Shown here one piece after another: positions 1 through 9,628 of a stretch of 64,000 bases of DNA (the stretch's first letter is position 1; the number at the start of each line of letters is the position of its first letter). Made by a program: the position numbers and the translations under genes. The notes beneath the pieces were generated by a model. It was not told where the DNA came from. It saw nothing but the letters and a program-made list of their open reading frames with translations, and made no database searches. Origin of the DNA: Amanita rubescens (lineage: Eukaryota; Basidiomycota; Agaricomycetes; Agaricales; Amanitaceae); NCBI GenBank assembly GCA_015039365.1, contig WION01000093.1, positions 107,250-171,249 on the forward strand. The letters are read 5' to 3'.

Positions 1-1
1 A

Positions 2-3000
2 ACACTTGTAAAGCTCTTTCCTGTCCTCTATATGCCACGGGCAACTGCACGCTTGATTTCAAACGGCAGATTAATCCGACAAGGATTGACTTGTAAACAA
101 GATGAAAAGATGGTAGTCTTTTCCTTTACAGACTCGGGTAGAACGTGTATCGAAGGACATTATCTTATGCCCGATGATACATTAGTTTACGCTCGAGGAA
201 GGATTATTATAATGAATCCTACACTGGTTTCCGGTCCTGGCTTAGCCAACAGGAATTCTAAATTAATTCTTGGAAGACCGACAAAGAAACCAAACGCAGA
301 GTCTATAGAAAAATTATTAGACTACGAGACCTGGCATAAACGTTTTGGTCATCCATCTAACGAAGTCTTTTCGAAGATACCGTTAAATGTCAATGGATGG
401 AAAGAAGTTACACTTCCAGAAGGAAAACTACGTTGTGAAGGTTGTCTAAAAGGCAAAATGAAGGCAAAACCTTATAAACTGTCTTCAAAGAGAGCTACTC
501 GTCCCTTTGAGTTACTCCATATGGATCTTATGACCGTACCGGCCATATCTTACCACAAATACAAATATATTGGTGTTATTGTTGACGATTTCACCTCGTA
601 CACGTGGATTGGTTTATTAAAAACCAAAGATCAAACTCTAGAATATTTTACCGGATGGTATAATGAGTTTGTAGATCCTAAACAACCTATTTCTCACCTC
701 CGTTCTGATCGAGGGGGGGAATTTGTAAATAAAGCCTTTGAAGAATTCCTTAAATCCAAAGGAATTAAACATCAACAGACAGCTCCTTACACCCCACAAC
801 AAAATGGTCGCGTTGAACGCATGAATCAGACCTTGTCAGACAAAGCTGAGGCTATGCGATTAGACGCAGGATGTCCAAAATCTTGGTGGGAGTTCTCATT
901 CAGAACGGCTGTGCATGTGTACAACCGCACTCCCCTAAAACGGACTAAATGGAAGACCCCTCTGGAAAATCTTCTTAATAAAAAACCAGACGTATCATAC
1001 TTTCGAGTATTTGGATGTGAAGCCTGGGTATTTATCCCTGATCAACGGAGACTGGATAAGCTGTCCGAAAAATCCGTTTTATGCACTTTTGTAGGATATG
1101 AATCAGGAACCAAAGGCTATAGGTTCATGACGTCGACAAACACACTGGTCATATCCTCCCAGGCTACATTCTTTGAAAACAGGTTTCCGCGCAAAGGAAA
1201 GACTGCAGATATAATTACTGAAGATCTTGGTCCGATCTGGGAGGCGATTCCTCAAGAGGAACCTAACCGCCCTCCACAAAATTTGGATTTAGATGACTTA
1301 CTCCCAGAGAACCGTAGACGTTCTCCGAGCCGTAGACGCTCACCAAGTTTGGATCGAAGGGGTGCATCTCCTGATCGACAGCAGTCAGACCCTTCTGATG
1401 ATTCAAACGATGATGATGACAGTGATGAATTTGCCGATCGTCGAAGAGATTTTTTGGATGATAATATCCGAAGGCAAAGGGAAGAAAGAGAACAAGAAAG
1501 ACGTGACAATTATCGTAGACAACGCGATGATTGGAAAAAGGGTCAAGGAATTGATAAACAGTCTCGTTTACGAGATCAATTCAAACGTCAAATGAGTGAT
1601 ATGTTTAAGAAACGTAAAACTCCTGAACCCTTTAGACGTACTCCCTCTCCACAAATAAAAGAGGAGACTCCTGTTCCTTCTAGGCCTATAACACCGATAC
1701 CATATGTATCTAGGTCACCTTCGCCTCGTAGTCCTATGGATGAAGATAATCCCTTCTCTTTGAATCAAAGAGATCGTGATGAAATAGAAAACCCATTTAT
1801 GATGGATCGAGAATTTGATCAATTTGAACAACGTCAAAGAGATCGTTTTAGAGAATTTGCTCAGAGACCTAGACCTCCTCCACCGATCATATCTGATCCT
1901 GGTCCACCCTCTGTACAAATAGGTCCTCGCCGTTCTGGTCGTTTTCCAGTCCCAAGGGTACAAAGAGACAACGCGTATGGAGATAAAACTCCTGCACAGA
2001 TAGAAGCGGAAATTCAACAAAAGCGAGATGCTTTACGAGAGCAGTTAAAAGATAAAACTCCGAGTTCTTCGACTCAGGATCCACCGTCAGCAGACAGGAA
2101 CCCTGATAGAATGAATGAATCTGCCTCTCTACTCAAAGAAATCTTTGCTTTAAAGTCTGAATTAAAATCTGCGGAACATGATCATTTAACTCGAATGATT
2201 AATGAATCTGGGAATGAATTCCTTCATTTCCTTCTAAAAGCGGCTGTTCCCCTTGTAGATAACATTCCATATGACTATAGAGATATATCTAAAATGCGCT
2301 CCAGTAATCCTCAATTGTATAAACAATGGAAGATTGCAATGGATGACGAATTTAAATCTCTTCAATCTAGAGATATTTGGGAGTTAGTTGATCTTCCAAA
2401 AGGACGAAACCTAATCAGATGTCGTTGGGTTTTCGACTTAAAAACCGATGGACGCAAAAAAGCTCGCGTCGTAGCTAAAGGTTTTAGTCAACGTCCCGGA
2501 TTAGATTACGACGAAACATTCTCGCCTGTAGCGAGATATGAAACAATCCGAATACTTCTGGCCACATCAGTGCTTGAAAACTGGGATATACAAGCCCTAG
2601 ATGTAAAAACTGCCTTCTTATATGGCGATCTTGATGAAGATATTTACATGGCCCAGCCAGAAGGTTTCGTTGTAAAAGGACAAGAATCTAAAGTATATAG
2701 GCTGAGGAAAGCCATATATGGATTGAAACAGGCATCATATGCCTGGAATAAACAAGCTGATAAATCGTTGAAATCGTTGCATTTCGAGCGATGCTTGTCT
2801 GATTCTGGCGTTTACGTCCGTAAAGGCAAGAATACTATCACGATATGCATATTGTATGTCGACGATATACTCTTCATGGGAAATGACGATTCCACCATCG
2901 TATCCATTAAAAAGAAATTTATGGAGATGTGGGAATGTCGTGATCTTGGAAAGATCAAAGAGTATTTACGAATCCAAGTCAATTACAACCGTGATTTAGG

Positions 3001-4030
3001 ATTCTTAGTCATAGATCAAGGTCCTTATGCCTTGAAGGTTGTTAAGCGATTTGGACTTGAAGATTGCAAGTCTGTACGCACACCGTTACCTGCTGGGTAT
3101 GCTCCTATAAAGAATGAAGGAGAATGCACACCACAGGAACGTTCTTATTATCAACAGATAATAGGATCCCTTCTATATCTCGCCTTAGGAACTAGGCCTG
3201 ATATAATCTATGCAGTTATTTTGATGTCCCAATTTTCATCAAACCCGTCCCAAGAACACATTCAAAAAGCCTTGTATATAATCAAATACATTGCTCATAC
3301 CTTAAACGTCAAAATTGTTTATAACGCCAAAGGCAATAATAAATTTAGAGCCTACACTGATGCTGACTGGGCTGCTGATCGTAATACACGACGATCTATA
3401 AACGGTTATGTCTTAATGTTAGCTGGTGGTGCGGTAGCTTGGACGAGTAGAAAACAAAAGACTGTAGCTCTGTCTTCGACTGAAGCAGAATACATATCTT
3501 TATCAGATGCTGCAAGACAGATTGCATGGGTTGAAAATCTATTTTACGAAATAGGTGCACCCATTAAAAGCATCTTACTTAGCGTAGATAACCAAGGCGC
3601 TATATTTTGGGCACAAAATCCTGCACAAGAACATCGTTCCAAACACATTGATATTCGCTATCATTTCGTTCGCGAGTTGATCGAGACTAAAAAAGTAGTC
3701 CTCGAATACATACCAACCAACGAGCAGAATGCGGATCTCATGACTAAGAATTTATCCTTTGAAAAGGTCAAATTCTTTAGAGAACGATTGGGACTTTCCT
3801 TAGAAGAATATCCGACTTCTACAAACGCATTAATCATAAGACCAGATAAATTAGAGTCTGAGGAAATTCGTGATTTGACGAAATTAATTCTTGATTGGCA
3901 AAATCTTGAATTAGATGGTATTGATCGTCTATCACACAAGAAGTTAATGGAACTTCTTGATGGTCTTATTGATCAACAGGCATCGGATATAGATCCCTTC
4001 TATGATGAGAATATCATAGACTTTAAATAA
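2..4030 (+). CDS. Copia-type polyprotein (integrase-RT-RNase H), 5' partial
   Basis: The frame is open from base 2. Residue numbers here count from the first ATG at 32. The N-terminal piece resembles the end of the copia protease, followed by a GAG-pre-integrase zinc motif (WHKRFGHP near residue 101, CEGC near 134). The integrase catalytic triad is visible as D165, D226 and E262, with the expected 35-residue D-E spacing. The reverse transcriptase has YVDD at 942-945. RNase H motifs TDADW (about 1109), EAEY and VDNQ follow, then HIDIRYH. Between integrase and RT lies a hydrophilic linker of about 390 residues, rich in R, S, D and P, with RRRSPS-type repeats. The product would drive cytoplasmic reverse transcription and nuclear integration of the element. 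No frameshift was seen. Confidence 0.93.
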   Translation, partial: TLVKLFPVLYMPRATARLISNGRLIRQGLTCKQDEKMVVFSFTDSGRTCIEGHYLMPDDTLVYARGRIIIMNPTLVSGPGLANRNSKLILGRPTKKPNAESIEKLLDYETWHKRFGHPSNEVFSKIPLNVNGWKEVTLPEGKLRCEGCLKGKMKAKPYKLSSKRATRPFELLHMDLMTVPAISYHKYKYIGVIVDDFTSYTWIGLLKTKDQTLEYFTGWYNEFVDPKQPISHLRSDRGGEFVNKAFEEFLKSKGIKHQQTAPYTPQQNGRVERMNQTLSDKAEAMRLDAGCPKSWWEFSFRTAVHVYNRTPLKRTKWKTPLENLLNKKPDVSYFRVFGCEAWVFIPDQRRLDKLSEKSVLCTFVGYESGTKGYRFMTSTNTLVISSQATFFENRFPRKGKTADIITEDLGPIWEAIPQEEPNRPPQNLDLDDLLPENRRRSPSRRRSPSLDRRGASPDRQQSDPSDDSNDDDDSDEFADRRRDFLDDNIRRQREEREQERRDNYRRQRDDWKKGQGIDKQSRLRDQFKRQMSDMFKKRKTPEPFRRTPSPQIKEETPVPSRPITPIPYVSRSPSPRSPMDEDNPFSLNQRDRDEIENPFMMDREFDQFEQRQRDRFREFAQRPRPPPPIISDPGPPSVQIGPRRSGRFPVPRVQRDNAYGDKTPAQIEAEIQQKRDALREQLKDKTPSSSTQDPPSADRNPDRMNESASLLKEIFALKSELKSAEHDHLTRMINESGNEFLHFLLKAAVPLVDNIPYDYRDISKMRSSNPQLYKQWKIAMDDEFKSLQSRDIWELVDLPKGRNLIRCRWVFDLKTDGRKKARVVAKGFSQRPGLDYDETFSPVARYETIRILLATSVLENWDIQALDVKTAFLYGDLDEDIYMAQPEGFVVKGQESKVYRLRKAIYGLKQASYAWNKQADKSLKSLHFERCLSDSGVYVRKGKNTITICILYVDDILFMGNDDSTIVSIKKKFMEMWECRDLGKIKEYLRIQVNYNRDLGFLVIDQGPYALKVVKRFGLEDCKSVRTPLPAGYAPIKNEGECTPQERSYYQQIIGSLLYLALGTRPDIIYAVILMSQFSSNPSQEHIQKALYIIKYIAHTLNVKIVYNAKGNNKFRAYTDADWAADRNTRRSINGYVLMLAGGAVAWTSRKQKTVALSSTEAEYISLSDAARQIAWVENLFYEIGAPIKSILLSVDNQGAIFWAQNPAQEHRSKHIDIRYHFVRELIETKKVVLEYIPTNEQNADLMTKNLSFEKVKFFRERLGLSLEEYPTSTNALIIRPDKLESEEIRDLTKLILDWQNLELDGIDRLSHKKLMELLDGLIDQQASDIDPFYDENIIDFK

Positions 4031-4052
4031 AGGATATCTAAGCGAAGGGGTG

Positions 4053-4503
4053 TGTTAAATATAGAATTATATTTATAGAAATGATTAACTACTGATTGAC
4101 TACAATCAAAGTTACTCATATCGCTCGCGTCATCCTTTATGTATGACATAGAGATGACATCATAATGACTTCATTATGATATCATAGTGACATCATGATA
4201 GACTCATGGTTGCACCTTATGGTGTGCTTAGCACACCATATCTTCTCATCTATACTATACGCTTACACATATGTAGACACATATTTGTTCTCTCTTAGTA
4301 TATAAACCTGTCCTGTATCGTAGAATAGGACAATCCATTCTCTTCCTCTTACTATTACTACTACGCCGAAGGGTAGTACTAAGACCATATCGCAATCATT
4401 AGGTAAGTTATTGCACCTGCTCATGCTGTGGACACGCTCTCGCGTAGACCTGTCTTCTTCGTCAAAGTGTCTTAGTGGTTGTGTCTGGGATCACCTCCTA
4501 ACA
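4053..4503 (+). repeat. 3' LTR of the copia element
   Basis: A 451-bp segment with terminal inverted pentamers TGTTA (4053-4057) and TAACA (4499-4503), as expected of LTR ends. It starts 22 bp after the polyprotein stop, behind a purine tract AAGCGAAGGGG. It contains a TATA box. Boundaries are inferred from the inverted termini only, because the partner LTR is not in the window. Confidence 0.75.
4299..4306 (+). promoter_or_regulatory. TATA box of LTR promoter
   Basis: TATATAAA within the LTR, 197 bp before its 3' end. In the 5' LTR copy this would place transcription start shortly downstream, defining U3/R. Motif and position only. Confidence 0.5.
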
Positions 4504-4981
4504 CTATGTGTCTAAGGCAAAACAGAAGAAGATAAGCAAAAGAAAGGATCTATGTAAGTCATGAACATTTATTTGTGCATTGTACTTCAACTATTCTTCA
4601 TGTAGCCCTTAAACTAGCAAGGAAGCTTGGAAAATTATAGAGAAAGATGAAGAAATTGTTCACTCTTCCAGAATGTGTGTTTGAGGCAACTGTCAGATTT
4701 GTTACTGTACAAGTCCTTGTATTTTGTGGAGCTTTTGAAAACTGGAAAATTCTTGCAAAATGTCCACTTTCCGGATTTGAGAGTGTATAAAACACTCACT
4801 GATGAAAGAATTACCCACATTCGAGTACTGTAACACTTTTATGATCTTCAAAACTGGAATTTCTTGCAAGTTGCCAGGCCTTCATCACTTTCCTCACAGT
4901 AATGATTTGAGAGTGTATAAATACATGAACTAGCATGGATGCCAAAACCTGATTGACTATGTAAAAATGCGCCATAAGTTG
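4504..4981. other. Intergenic; imperfect tandem duplication
   Basis: No gene recognised. Two related segments (about 4735-4795 and 4850-4925) share the start AACTGGAA..TTCTTGCAA and end in an identical 18-mer (4774-4791 and 4904-4921), with different material between. This is probably decayed repeat DNA beside the retrotransposon. Confidence 0.5.
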
Positions 4982-7189
4982 CTAAAACTCAAACCCAGTC
5001 TCATCATCTTCACTTTTGTACGCTCCATCTGAGGATGAGTCCTCCGACTCCGACTCCACTGCCCACCTACGCACCTCAAACACATCCGCGCCACCTTCCT
5101 CACGTAAAATGCTGAAAGATATCAGAACCACAGCCAACAAAACTAAAGATGAGCACTCACTGATCAAACAAACTTATGGCCATGCTATCAGGATCAGGAT
5201 CACCCACATTCTGTAACGGTGTTCGACTCAATGCCCTAAAATAAGTAACTCGATCTGATTCGCTATCATCGCTCAACACCCTCGTTTCAGCTGGTGTTCT
5301 AGCCAAATTTTGAGTACATGGGGATGAGGGTGTTGGGCTGTGTAGGATAATGTTACGTTCAATCCCAGCCGTCACGACGTGTAGCATATAAGGATGAACG
5401 GCCGTCGCGTTAACTATTGAACGATGACCTGTTGGGATGTCATTAAACCCCTCACGGAAGGCCGCCGGGGGACGGACCAGTTAACTGGCAAAGTGGGCGT
5501 GAGAGCTGGGCCGGAACGCATTTGTCTTCGTCCCGCCGCTGCCCCCGTGCGAACGCTGATGAAGCGATGTCAGTGATGAGTTAACCACTCATCGTTGATA
5601 AGCTCACCGATTGTTCCTAGATGAGACTGGGATTCCCACTCTCTTGAAGAAATAATTTCCCGTTCCCCTAAAAGCTCCGCCAAAGGGGGTATCTTCCATA
5701 CGTAACCGCGAAAATCATCGGAACCACCGACGTATAGGTCGTCCGTCTCCAATCCGGGACCCCCGAACGAGCCGTGCTAGCATCAATCTGAGTTCCAAGT
5801 ATCCGACGCAAATTGCTCAAACCCACCTTCATTGTACACGAGTTTGAATAAGTCCGCTCCCCTGTCGGTACCTGGTTACCAGATAGGACTGCGACTGGAT
5901 TTGAATCTGATAGCGTGTAGATCGTGGGATAATAGTGCTACGATAAGTCATATAGGGGTGTCGGGCCGCAAATTTGACAGTGACGCACGAGAAAGGTGAC
6001 AGCTAATCTAGTACCTAAGATTCGTCAATAGTTGCACAGTCAGCCTGAAATGGAAATCGCGTACCGCCTCGGTCGAAGGCCAAGCTGCTGGATTCTGGGT
6101 TACTCATAAAATTTGAAGACTGCCGACAGAGCCTCGTGTTGTACTTGATGCATGATGGGACTAAGTCAATAGCATATTCTCGTTTGAAGGCGACCCACTT
6201 GGAGAACGACACCTTGACTTGATCTACGACTTGAAGGACCAAACGCCATCCGCTCATCACGGAGACAGACTGAACCTTGACTGTCGCTTGTTACAAACAA
6301 ATGGTCCATATAGGGATGGTATTCAACACCAGTGATTTCTGCATCGAGTTGCAACGTGTTTTGCGCTCGTCTTCTAGAGCGATCGATAGAGCTTTCCCGT
6401 CCATCATGTCTTACGATGCTGCCGTCGTCGCTGATAATAATAGTTCGATGCTTATATGGACATGCAGAATGTAATGCGCCATACCTCGCACTAAGGGCCA
6501 CTTCATCTAAAACAGGGTGGCAAGTAATTGCTCGCACGGCGTCCTAGGGTTGTCGTTAGACGAGCGTGAAACAATTTAATTACGTAGACATACTTGGTGG
6601 ACGAGGTAGCGATCGGATGGGGAGTACGTAACTGGAGTACAGAAAGCGAGGTCGCAGTGTGCAACATCGTATTTCAGGACGATATTGTCAGTTCCGCCCC
6701 TGCCCGTTACTGTGAATAAATGGAATTTGAACATGAAGATACTACTAACGAGTATATATAACGGGATGAAGCGGAGATGGCTATCGTAAATACGTTGCTC
6801 TAACGGGAGTCCGTGAGCGAGGATCAGGTGTTCTAGAGCGGATAGTAACGTACTCGAGGTCCGATACAGGAAGAGAAAGAAGTAGTTAGATCATCTTGGT
6901 GGAAATCCCATAGACGAAGTTGGAGGTCTATGGATAGACTCCTGAATGTTAGACTCGGCCGATCTTGAGAGAAAAAGACGATAGACGCACCATCACCGCC
7001 ACTTACGAGAAATCGACCGTCTTTTGAAAAGGTAAGTACATTTACACATGATGTATGTCCTGGTAGAGATCTTGTAGGGGTGATAAGGGTGAAATGGAAG
7101 AATGGAAGTGCATACACGGACCTGGAGAAAGGAAAGCCGGAGCGGATTAGTGCGGAGACGCGTTGTTCTAGGGGAGGAATGGATGACAT
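4982..7189 (-). CDS. WD40-repeat protein, DCAF5/WDR22-like
   Basis: Twelve short exons read on the minus strand. Start ATG at 7187-7189, stop at 4982-4984. WD40 landmarks in order are GHTSCVNVLTFSKDG, LRLWDFHQDD, GGTDNIVLKYDV, VRAITCHP, DDGSIVRHDGR, a NIF..F segment, HYYPTIYTLSD and GSDDFRGYVWKIP. The C-terminal acidic, serine-rich tail follows FDHILREEGGADVF. This order matches DCAF5-type adaptors, which recruit substrates to the DDB1-CUL4 ubiquitin ligase. Introns that can be placed: 5112-5160, 5429-5477, 5556-5607, 5777-5826, 5938-5988, 6015-6064, 6431-6484, 6544-6593 and 6928-6990. One is ambiguous (about 6144-6212 or 6144-6230). One splice, around 6764-6855, could not be resolved in phase. 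Divergent from cre1 across 222 bp. The family is clear; the DCAF5 assignment rests on motif order. Confidence 0.85.
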
Positions 7190-7411
7190 GTGTGACGTCA
7201 CGCTTACGTGATCTGGGACCGGAAGGAAGCGGCGACACCGGGAAAACACGAGGCAGGAACGAGGTTGTACGATTCACATGCGGGGTAGATTCGGTCAGCG
7301 GAGGCTGTGAGCGCTGTCCGCGGCAACAACCATGCGGGGTTGCCCACGCTTTTTCCCCGGACTATCTTATACGCCGTTCCTCTGCTCTACATCTTTCACT
7401 ACTCTCCCCCC
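7190..7411. promoter_or_regulatory. Divergent promoter, DCAF5-like / cre1, with CreA-type sites
   Basis: The 222 bp between the two start codons hold three matches to the CreA/Mig1 consensus SYGGRG: GCGGGG at 7280-7285 and 7334-7339, and CCGGGG on the minus strand at 7355-7360. The last 40 bp before the cre1 ATG are pyrimidine rich. Sites were matched by eye. Autoregulation is an inference from CreA biology. Confidence 0.4.
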
Positions 7412-9628
7412 ATGTTAGACTCACAAGAAAAGGTCCTCCCAAGGCCTTACAAGTGCCCCTACGCTCTATGTGGCAGGGCCTTTAGTCGCCTTGAGCACCA
7501 GGTTAGTTCCCTCTACACAGCCCTGACCATTTTTTTCAACGATGTCAACAGACTAGGCACATTCGAACTCACACAGGAGAAAAACCCTTCGTCTGCACCT
7601 ACCCTGCCTGCGGAAAACGTTTTTCTCGCTCAGACGAACTCACCCGCCACTCCCGCATCCACAACAATGACCTCTGCTCTACTAACCACTCTAAAAAACC
7701 TCAACCACTCGGCCCAGACTCTCTAGATACTTCGTCTGCCGTTAGAGTGAAAAAGAAGGCAAGAAGCAGGGCGAATAGCGATGATGAGGTATGACTCCCC
7801 CAACCGATCATCGCGAACCATCTCTTCTCACCCCTCGTCTCAGGGTGAATCATACGCTAGACCCACGGCTGTAGGATCACACGATGCGCCTCATCCCCGT
7901 CGTACGTCTCAACAGCACCTACATTTGCAACCCCCAAATCCCTCGGCTTTTGCTGCCTTATCAAACGTAGCTATAGACGAACTACAAGCTTTAGAGCGTG
8001 AAGAGGCTTTACGTCGTGCCGCATACGAGGCAAGGCACGCCGAGATACTCCGCCGCGCAGAATTGCAAGCACATCATCGCCAAGGCCTCGGCAATGCCCA
8101 TGGAAGTCGACGGATGAGTAAGAGTGCCACCACTAGCCCTACCACAGTGGGAAGACCCCTTCCTCCTGAGATAGGCGTGGAAGAAAGAAGCTACCTCGGC
8201 ATTTCACATGAACGAGGATGGCACGATTCAGAAGATCCCAGGACAAAGAGAAGGCTAAGCGGTCCGGCTTGGCATATGATATCGGCTGGTGAATCGAGTC
8301 ATGGGCACAAAGTTGGCGGAAATGGTATTCATCATCCTCCCCACCATCCATCAAATGTATGGCCTTATCCCAACCACCATCCCCGTCGGTCCCATCGTCC
8401 AGAGGATTCACCTTCTCCTCCCAGCTCAGATTCGGAATCAGCTCCATCGCACCCTCAATCTCCACCTCATCTCTTGCCCCGTAGCGCGGCTCATGGTTTC
8501 TCACAACAACCAGAATACTCTCCGCCTCAGAATTCCTCCGCAGTTCGCACCACAAGCTCCGAAATCGCTTACACACCTTCAACAAGTCCCTTCCTTGGTC
8601 CCTTGCGTACTCTGAACATCCATTCTACTAACGCCTCTCGTGCTTCCTCACCTGTTCCCCTGCCTTCTCCATATTTAACTTCTACCACTGGTGACGTGGC
8701 CATTGATGATGGATACATCCACGCACGGAGCAACCCAAGCAGCCCTTCAAATTCTTATTTTCCGCGCGCCATGTCTTCGAAAGTACACCATTCGGGTAAA
8801 CGTTCCGCAGATTTGGCATCACAATATGCATACCACAGCATAAGTGGCAACGTTCGCACACCACAACACTCCAGCGTACCCAGCAGCGAAGATAGCAGTC
8901 CTCGAAGCGGGGTCCCCGCCCCCCTGCCTCACTATCCAACCCCACTCGGACCACCCTTAGCAGTGCAACACCCACATATCTCAACGGCGTCGGGATCCGC
9001 GACAAGTTCACGTGCACCGTCGCCACTGCACTGGGGAACGCGGGATCCAGTTTCAGGCGGTCACCCGTCGCCGCAACAAGTCCAACCTGGTGTCAATCAT
9101 CTAGCGCGTTCCGTACGTGCCGCATTTAACATGACACCAATACATCCCCATTCTCAACGTTCAAACACGACCGGCGGTCTGGCTTCCGCTCGGTCGCATT
9201 CGCCACCTCCGCGGAATCCATCGTGGCCCTCGTTGTCTAGCCTGGGCGCGCCATCTGTGCCCAACACTGCTCCCCTCTCTGGGCCTGATTACCGAAGAAG
9301 GCACGGGTATGGGTTTGGAGAAGGCTTCCACCACGAGTTCACGCCTCTTGCCGTGATGTCTATGCCTGGATCACGGTCAAGCTCACCTCCGATCACACTG
9401 CCGCCACTCAAATTGCTGCCGTTACCTGGCCATCGGACCGGTGCCGGCATTAATACAAGCGACGAGGTTGGTAAAACCACCGAAGTAGGCAATGCCAACG
9501 CCGAGGGCGGTGGTGAAAAGGGCTCAGTTGATGGAAACGGGGCGCTGGTTGTCCCTGAAAAAGTCGAACTGCCCAGTTTCAGCCAGATAGACGCTTCGAT
9601 GAGGGGTACACGAGAATGGAGGTATTGA
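7412..9628 (+). CDS. cre1: Carbon catabolite repressor Cre1/CreA (C2H2 zinc finger)
   Basis: Three exons: 7412-7501, 7552-7788 and 7844-9628, joining to 703 residues. Exons 1-2 encode two C2H2 fingers, [16 protein letters not shown] and then, across intron 1, a linker HTGEKPF and [16 protein letters not shown]. The helix residues (RLEHQTR, RSDELTR) are those of CreA/Mig1, which bind SYGGRG sites and repress genes for alternative carbon sources in the nucleus. A basic stretch [13 protein letters not shown], followed across intron 2 by GESYARPTA, is typical of the fungal family. The remainder is long, low-complexity and S/P/H-rich, with one predicted helix ([19 protein letters not shown]). The ATG at 7412 is chosen because it follows a pyrimidine-rich leader and gives the short N-terminus expected before the fingers. 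Confidence 0.93.

Larger units (their letters stand above)
1..4503 (+). mobile_element. Ty1/copia LTR retrotransposon, 5' part outside window
   Basis: The first 4.5 kb read as the 3' portion of a Pseudoviridae-type (Ty1/copia) element. The order integrase, reverse transcriptase, RNase H defines copia rather than gypsy. The polyprotein frame is open from the window edge, so Gag, the protease and the 5' LTR lie upstream. After the stop codon a purine-rich tract (around 4040-4050) precedes a 3' LTR that begins TGTTA and ends TAACA. The internal frame has no stop, which suggests a young or still competent copy. The five bases after the LTR (CTATG, 4504-4508) would be the target-site duplication, but this cannot be tested without the 5' end. 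Confidence 0.93.
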
